In this document: positions 59,420 to 64,000 of the stretch, piece after piece
Numbering within the stretch: the first letter of the stretch is position 1
How the letters are laid out: each line of letters begins with the position of its first letter
Assembly (NCBI RefSeq): GCF_032362555.1
Contig: NC_083507.1
Span: 8,187,001 to 8,251,000 of the forward strand
Direction of reading: 5' to 3'
Length of the DNA stretch: 64,000 nt
Source: Amyelois transitella
Taxonomy: Eukaryota; Arthropoda; Insecta; Lepidoptera; Pyralidae
Notes under the pieces: model-generated
Told to the model about the DNA's origin: nothing
The model's input: the letters and a program-made list of their open reading frames with translations, nothing else
Database searches by the model: none
Program-made: the position numbers and the translations under genes

Positions 59420-59682
59420 TATGGCTCCCGGCACCAAAAGAAAAAGAATAGGACCACTCCATATCTTTCCCGTGGATGTCGTAAAAGGCGACAAAGGGTT
59501 AGGCTTGTAAACTGGGATTCTTCTTTTAGGCGATGGGCTAGCAACCTGTCACTACTTGAATCTCAATTCCATCGTCAAGACAAACTGTTGAATGTGGCCT
59601 ATCAGTCTCAGCAAGACTGTTGGCTCTGTCTACCTCGTAAGGGATATAGACGTGTCAATATTTATGTATGTATGTACCACAA
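59420..59682 (+). repeat. TATG-tailed SINE-like repeat, full copy
   Basis: It starts 'GGCTCCCGGCACCAAAAGAA', has every family block, and ends with GACGTGTCAATATTTATGTA and TGTATGTA. Confidence 0.85.
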
Positions 59683-61680
59683 CATATGCTGTACTCATTA
59701 ACTTTTAGTAGTCATGATAAGCACTATATTAATGTTGCAGTTTACAAAATGGCGAATAGGCCCCTGTTATGACTACTTTATACTTTAAAACTTACATTAA
59801 GGCGGTCATAGTGATTAGCTATATAGTTGTAAATAAAAAGTGCAAAAAAATATTTTTTTTGGACTAATGTAAAGGTATTTGCAACGTTTATAGTATAAAT
59901 ATGCTCTATAAATGTTACCCAATAATGTATAAAGTATCATTTTGTACTGTAATCGATTCCCATGATATTTTTATCACACTTGTTTTCCATTTCGCAAGAG
60001 CGTGTTGTGCCGTAGTATTCTTTAAAAAAAAATTTCTACATTATTTGGGACACAAAAAAATCACTCATTACTGTGTTAGGTCGTGAAAGCAACACAAACA
60101 AACACATTTTCTTTAATATTAAATAAGTACTTAAAGGTAAAGTATGGACTACCTAACACCCAAGTTTCCAATACGTCTAGTATTTTCTCCTGGTCTTTAA
60201 AGCTGTGGAGCGTCAGTGAGGTCGATGTGAAATTTCCCAGACCAACGTGGAAGTAGGTATTTAAGTACTAGAGCATGAGTAAGATTACACTGGTCTAGAA
60301 TTAATAGACCTCATTGATAGTTCACATTAATAGTGTTGTTTGTGAAGGATGTACGAGTGATCCCTGACCCCGGGCTTGGAGACGGGGTCAGACGGGGACA
60401 GGAACACGTTAATGCAAATTACATCAATTACACGTGTTAAATGATTCGTCACTTGATTGATGATACGCGCTGACAGATCTTATTATGCGATTTGGGAATT
60501 ATTATGATGTAACAGTTAGGTGATAGTAGTTCATTGTTTTCTTTTGTAGTTTTAGAGGGTTTTACACATAGTGGAGTAGATACAGTGAGCTGCTTACGGC
60601 TGCTAAGCCTTGAACGTAGGCGACTGGTAGCGAATATGTACTCATGTACTCGTATGTCTTTCACAGGTTTTACTTTAGAAAGTGTGCATTGTAATTACAC
60701 AAAATGATTTCCCCTACAACATTCCATGATTACCACCATCTTGACTGCAAATATGGTCCAAAATACCCTGCGAGGGAATTTAATCCATATAACTCTTTTG
60801 AATGTCGTTTAGGTAGCTAAATTTTAAGGAAGGATCATTTAACTTGAAAAATTTGAAGATAAGGAACATAGGTAAATATCGAGGTACTCTTCTTTCCAAA
60901 TAACATCAGAAAATTGGAATACTTGATAACTGTTAAAAATATATAATTCTCTATATTATAATATGGGCAAACATTTATCTGTCTCATTCATTTGAATAAT
61001 TAATTACCAATCGTTTATCGTTGAAACGGATTACATAGTTGGAGCGTTCGTAGAAGAGAAAAGTGCGTAAGTAAAGAATAACCAATTTGTAGAATGAAAT
61101 TATGCAAACGAGGTAAAACTTTTACGAACAACATACTTCCCAGAGAGAGGTCTTATAACCCTGCTGAAAACACGTTTTCAATTTCTGTTGTGCGAACGCC
61201 AAGCTTTGTTGAAATTTTTCTTCTTTATTTTCTGAGTATAACTTTCTGCCTTTTTTTAAACAGTGTTTAAAAGAACCTAGCAAGGAGATTATCACAATGA
61301 AACATTTATTTCTGAATCAATGGCACACCAGGCTACGCGATATATATTGTTCTTCTGTTATCACCAGTTTCCGATGATAGACTTATTTACAACCAGGCTG
61401 TGTGTATACATTATTACATGTTATGCATGTCGTTATTCCATATACCTAAATATGTATCTCAAAACTGTTAATATAAAATTGTGTATTGAAAAGGTATTTC
61501 TCTTTGAGGTATTATTCTGCCCTTTCTTACCTACTTAAATATTTCCACTCAATAATAGAATACTAATTAACGAAGAATAAGAAACTTACGAAATACGAGA
61601 TACACCCTTTTTATCTGGCGACCCAGCGGATAAAATTAATCTTAATTAGTTTACATCCCACTCTCATAGCGTCTCAGGCC

Positions 61681-61700
61681 CAGTCACACTTTATCCGAAC
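61681..61700 (+). promoter_or_regulatory. Promoter motif shared with the first lipocalin exon
   Basis: CAGTCACACTTTATCCGAAC lies 46 bp before the ATG of gene E and closely matches the block at 49961-49980, 42 bp before the ATG at 50022. CAGT may be the initiator; TTATCC is a GATA-type word. Confidence 0.5.
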
Positions 61701-61745
61701 TATCACGCGACGCCATCTCTGTTAGTGAAAGAAATTTAGATAGAT

Positions 61746-62276
61746 ATGTATCTGATCGCATTCTTCAGCGTATTGTGGACAGTAGAATGTGCCAATTACC
61801 AACGATATGGAGTATCTTCAACCCCGAACCCGTATTCTACCTACTCTACAATATCGAACCTGTATAACCAATATCCACCGAAAACCACTTACGGAAGCGA
61901 CATATCAAACTTTCCCGAAGCAACGAGGTATCCTAATTATAATCAAGGCTACTCAACTAATAATTACAATTCGTATTCTTCATCGAGTGGATTGTACAAT
62001 GGGGTTTACAGCACTCAGAGATATGGGCAAAATTATGGGCAGAACTACGGGCAAAATTATGGACAAAATTATGGAGGTTATAGTTCTTACGAGATGCCGT
62101 TTATGACGAATATTAGAGATTATTGTATGAACCGGTCTCCTCAAGTTGGGATTTGGGTGGACAACCTGATGGGTATGTGGTATGGAGTGGAGTTCATCCA
62201 GCACCTGGCCGGAGACGCGAGGGTGGACTACGCCAGATCCTGCATCGTTGTTCACATCTCCGAGCCGGTGGATCAG
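61746..62276 (+). CDS. Lipocalin-like protein first exon (gene E), continues past the window
   Basis: The exon encodes 177 residues and ends CAG/GTGAGT in phase 0, as in its relatives. A signal peptide (MYLIAFFSVLWTVECA) is followed by about 95 residues rich in Tyr, Ser, Asn and Gln, including four YGQN repeats made of 12-bp units (about 62022-62073). The lipocalin start follows: 'RDYCMNRSPQVG', 'NLMGMWYGVEFIQH' and 'DARVDYARSCIVVH'. Exons 2-3 are not found in the remaining 1.7 kb, so they must lie to the right. The N-terminal low-complexity part is absent from the other cluster members. Confidence 0.7.
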
Positions 62277-62404
62277 GTGAGTGAATTTATTTAAACAGTG
62301 GAATGTTTTTGGGTTCAGTAGGCAAATGTAAAAAACGGAACATATTGTTCCGACATGTTATATAAAATTGTGCATTATTATTTTGATAAATAAAATTAAG
62401 TGTA

Positions 62405-62655
62405 GTTCCCGGCACCAATGAAAAAAAAGAATAGGACCACACCATCTCGTTCCCATGGATGTCGTAAAAGGCGACTAAGGGATAGGCTTATAAACTTGAG
62501 ATTCTTCTTTTAGGCGATGGGCTAGCAACCTGTCACTATTTGAATCTCAGTTCTATCATTAAGCCAAACAGCTGAACGTGGCCTATAAGTTTTTCAAGAC
62601 TGTTGGCTCTGTCGACCCCTTAAGGGGTAAAGACGTGATCATATATGTATGTAAA
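62405..62655 (+). repeat. TATG-tailed SINE-like repeat, full copy
   Basis: It starts 'GTTCCCGGCACCAATGAAAA' and ends 'GTAAAGACGTGATCATATAT' plus GTATGTA. All internal blocks are present. It lies in intron 1 of lipocalin gene E. Confidence 0.85.
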
Positions 62656-62931
62656 ATTAAGTACTAGGTACTCGTAAGCAGCTGCACTCCGAACATGTAA
62701 ATGAGAGTTGATTTTTTTTTTGGAGTATGTAACCTTAAATTTACTTACGTGCGTTTGTCCTTTTCTAACTCTTTATCATTCACATGAAGTGGTCTTTTTC
62801 TACTCTCGGCAGAAACCGCACAAAGTACGACTGAGTTTTATAAGTTTCGTCCAAATTTTCTCTACGAATAATGAAACAGTAGGAAACGTGTATCCATTCA
62901 TATAATTTAGTAGTTGTAGGATTATATTTGA

Positions 62932-63420
62932 TTACTAGTTGTTGCCCGCGACTTCGTCCGCGTACATTTCGTGTTGCATGTACAATAATGTGAAATAAAT
63001 CAATATACCTACTAATCATATGAAATATTTACTTAAATATGTGACCTTACCGAGTAAATTATTTTTGACCAATAAATAAATATAAATATGTATGGCAAAA
63101 CCAGGATATTATCAAACTGATTTTCACTTATATGTATATGTTATAGGTATAATGCTGTCATACAGTGATAAATGACTTATTTGCAGGCAAATGAACTTAT
63201 TTGCAGGCAAACTTATGCCTTGAGTTCATTTGATTAAATTGATGATAACTTTATTTTTAGTGAACCGATTTTGATGAAACAAACTTTGAATATTTTTCTG
63301 AGTTAAAACAAAGCAATTGGTGAAAGTTTTAAGTATATCAGTTCAGTTCTTTCGAAGATAGCGTGATCATACATACAGACAGACAAAAAATTCAAAACAA
63401 AAATTTTTGCTTCCTATTAT
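62932..63420 (+). repeat. 'GCCCGCGACTTCGTCCGCG' family element
   Basis: It starts ACTAGTTGTTGCCCGCGACT. Further right are 'CCGATTTTGATGAAACAAAC' and 'CATACATACAGACAGACAAA', the usual order in this lepidopteran repeat. A 15-bp word (ACTTATTTGCAGGCA) is locally duplicated near 63175-63210. Confidence 0.6.
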
Positions 63421-64000
63421 TCATTCTAAGTGTTCCGCTATCCATTTCAGTAAAAAATACTAAATGTACAGACAAAATATTTTTACTGTTTTATTATATG
63501 TATAGATATGCAAAAAACATTATCTTTGACTGAAAGATGACAGTTTGATCGTAACGTGTAGAGTGCAACTCCGGAACAACAGGACGGATTTTGATGAAAC
63601 TTCTTTGATTGCAAAGCCAATAAGCCTGGGCAATATATGAGATTAAATTTGACAAGAACACCATCACGTAAGATTCTGTCACGCATACAAAGTTGCGGAC
63701 AACAGTTAATAATTTAATGTTTATTATTTTACACTAACATTCGATTTATACTGAATTTACTTGAGATATGAGTTCATGAGAAATAACCTTAGATAAACAT
63801 TTCTTGTGAGATGATATGAATCATCACAAACCTAGCATAATTATTTCAACTAACGTTCATTTCAACGAATGTTTTATGAACATCAGGAGAATGATTAAAT
63901 ACCTTTGTAGTTAGCTAATGGAAACTTAGATTTAAAGCAATAGCGAAATTAGTACGAAAAGTAATCCGATTTTAATTTTTTTTTTAATTTTTTTCGATTT

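Larger units (their letters stand above)
59189..61745. other. Intergenic before lipocalin gene E
   Basis: The first 100 bp are the displaced 3' UTR of gene D, with AATAAA near 59254. A SINE-like copy follows (59420-59682). The rest is AT-rich without exon signals. A promoter motif shared with the first lipocalin exon lies at 61681-61700. Confidence 0.55.
62277..64000 (+). other. Lipocalin gene E intron 1 (partial)
   Basis: It holds a full SINE-like copy (62405-62655) and a 'GCCCGCGACTTCGTCCGCG' family element (62932-63420). No second exon is recognised before the window ends. Confidence 0.55.

Noticed and set aside
1-64000. CRISPR arrays, bacterial-type operons, rRNA genes
   Set aside because: No regular repeat-spacer arrays, ribosome-binding sites or rRNA-like blocks are seen; the sequence is eukaryotic.

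Overview
The window is AT-rich animal nuclear DNA with short exons, GT-AG introns and many dispersed repeats. The repeats are of kinds common in Lepidoptera: short elements ending in TATGTATG-type tails, tRNA-headed SINEs, and fragments carrying 'GCCCGCGACTTCGTCCGCG'. With the gene content (insect-type secreted TULIP, follicle-cell-like and lipocalin genes beside conserved eukaryotic housekeeping genes) this points to a moth or butterfly. The species cannot be read from the sequence.

Layout. 1-4.8 kb: two divergently oriented paralogs of a secreted TULIP/JHBP-like (Der p 7-like) family; only the 5' exons of the left one are seen. 5.4-6.8 kb: cyclin C. 8.8-11.9 kb: a small secreted protein with 10 cysteines, resembling follicle cell protein 3C, whose first intron holds a 1.9-kb DNA transposon with ~475-bp inverted ends and a second MITE inside it. 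13.7-17.7 kb (minus): GPALPP1 and TAMM41 in compact tandem. 18.3-21.4 kb: COP9 signalosome subunit 6. 23.5-35.6 kb (minus): a 16-exon PARG-like gene, predicted 919 aa, whose catalytic domain is split by a ~440-residue insertion and whose signature glutamates are not conserved; its introns hold decayed copies of its own exons and an alternative first coding exon. 36.5-37.2 kb: single-exon adenylate kinase 3. 37.2-50 kb: gene-poor, with repeats, hairpins, GC-rich islands and a dispersed TCGTAG/CTACGA motif. 50-64 kb: a plus-strand cluster of lipocalin-like genes with hydrophobic, probably GPI-anchored C-termini: two complete three-exon genes, one orphan first exon, and one gene running off the right edge. 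A young BEL/Pao-type LTR element sits in the 3' UTR of one of them.

The housekeeping genes act in separate processes: transcription/Mediator (cyclin C), splicing-linked nuclear proteins (GPALPP1), mitochondrial lipid and nucleotide metabolism (TAMM41, AK3), and the COP9 signalosome (CSN6). The accessory interest lies in the divergent PARG-like gene and the lipocalin cluster. All exon models were built by hand from splice signals, phase continuity and family resemblance; none was tested against transcripts.
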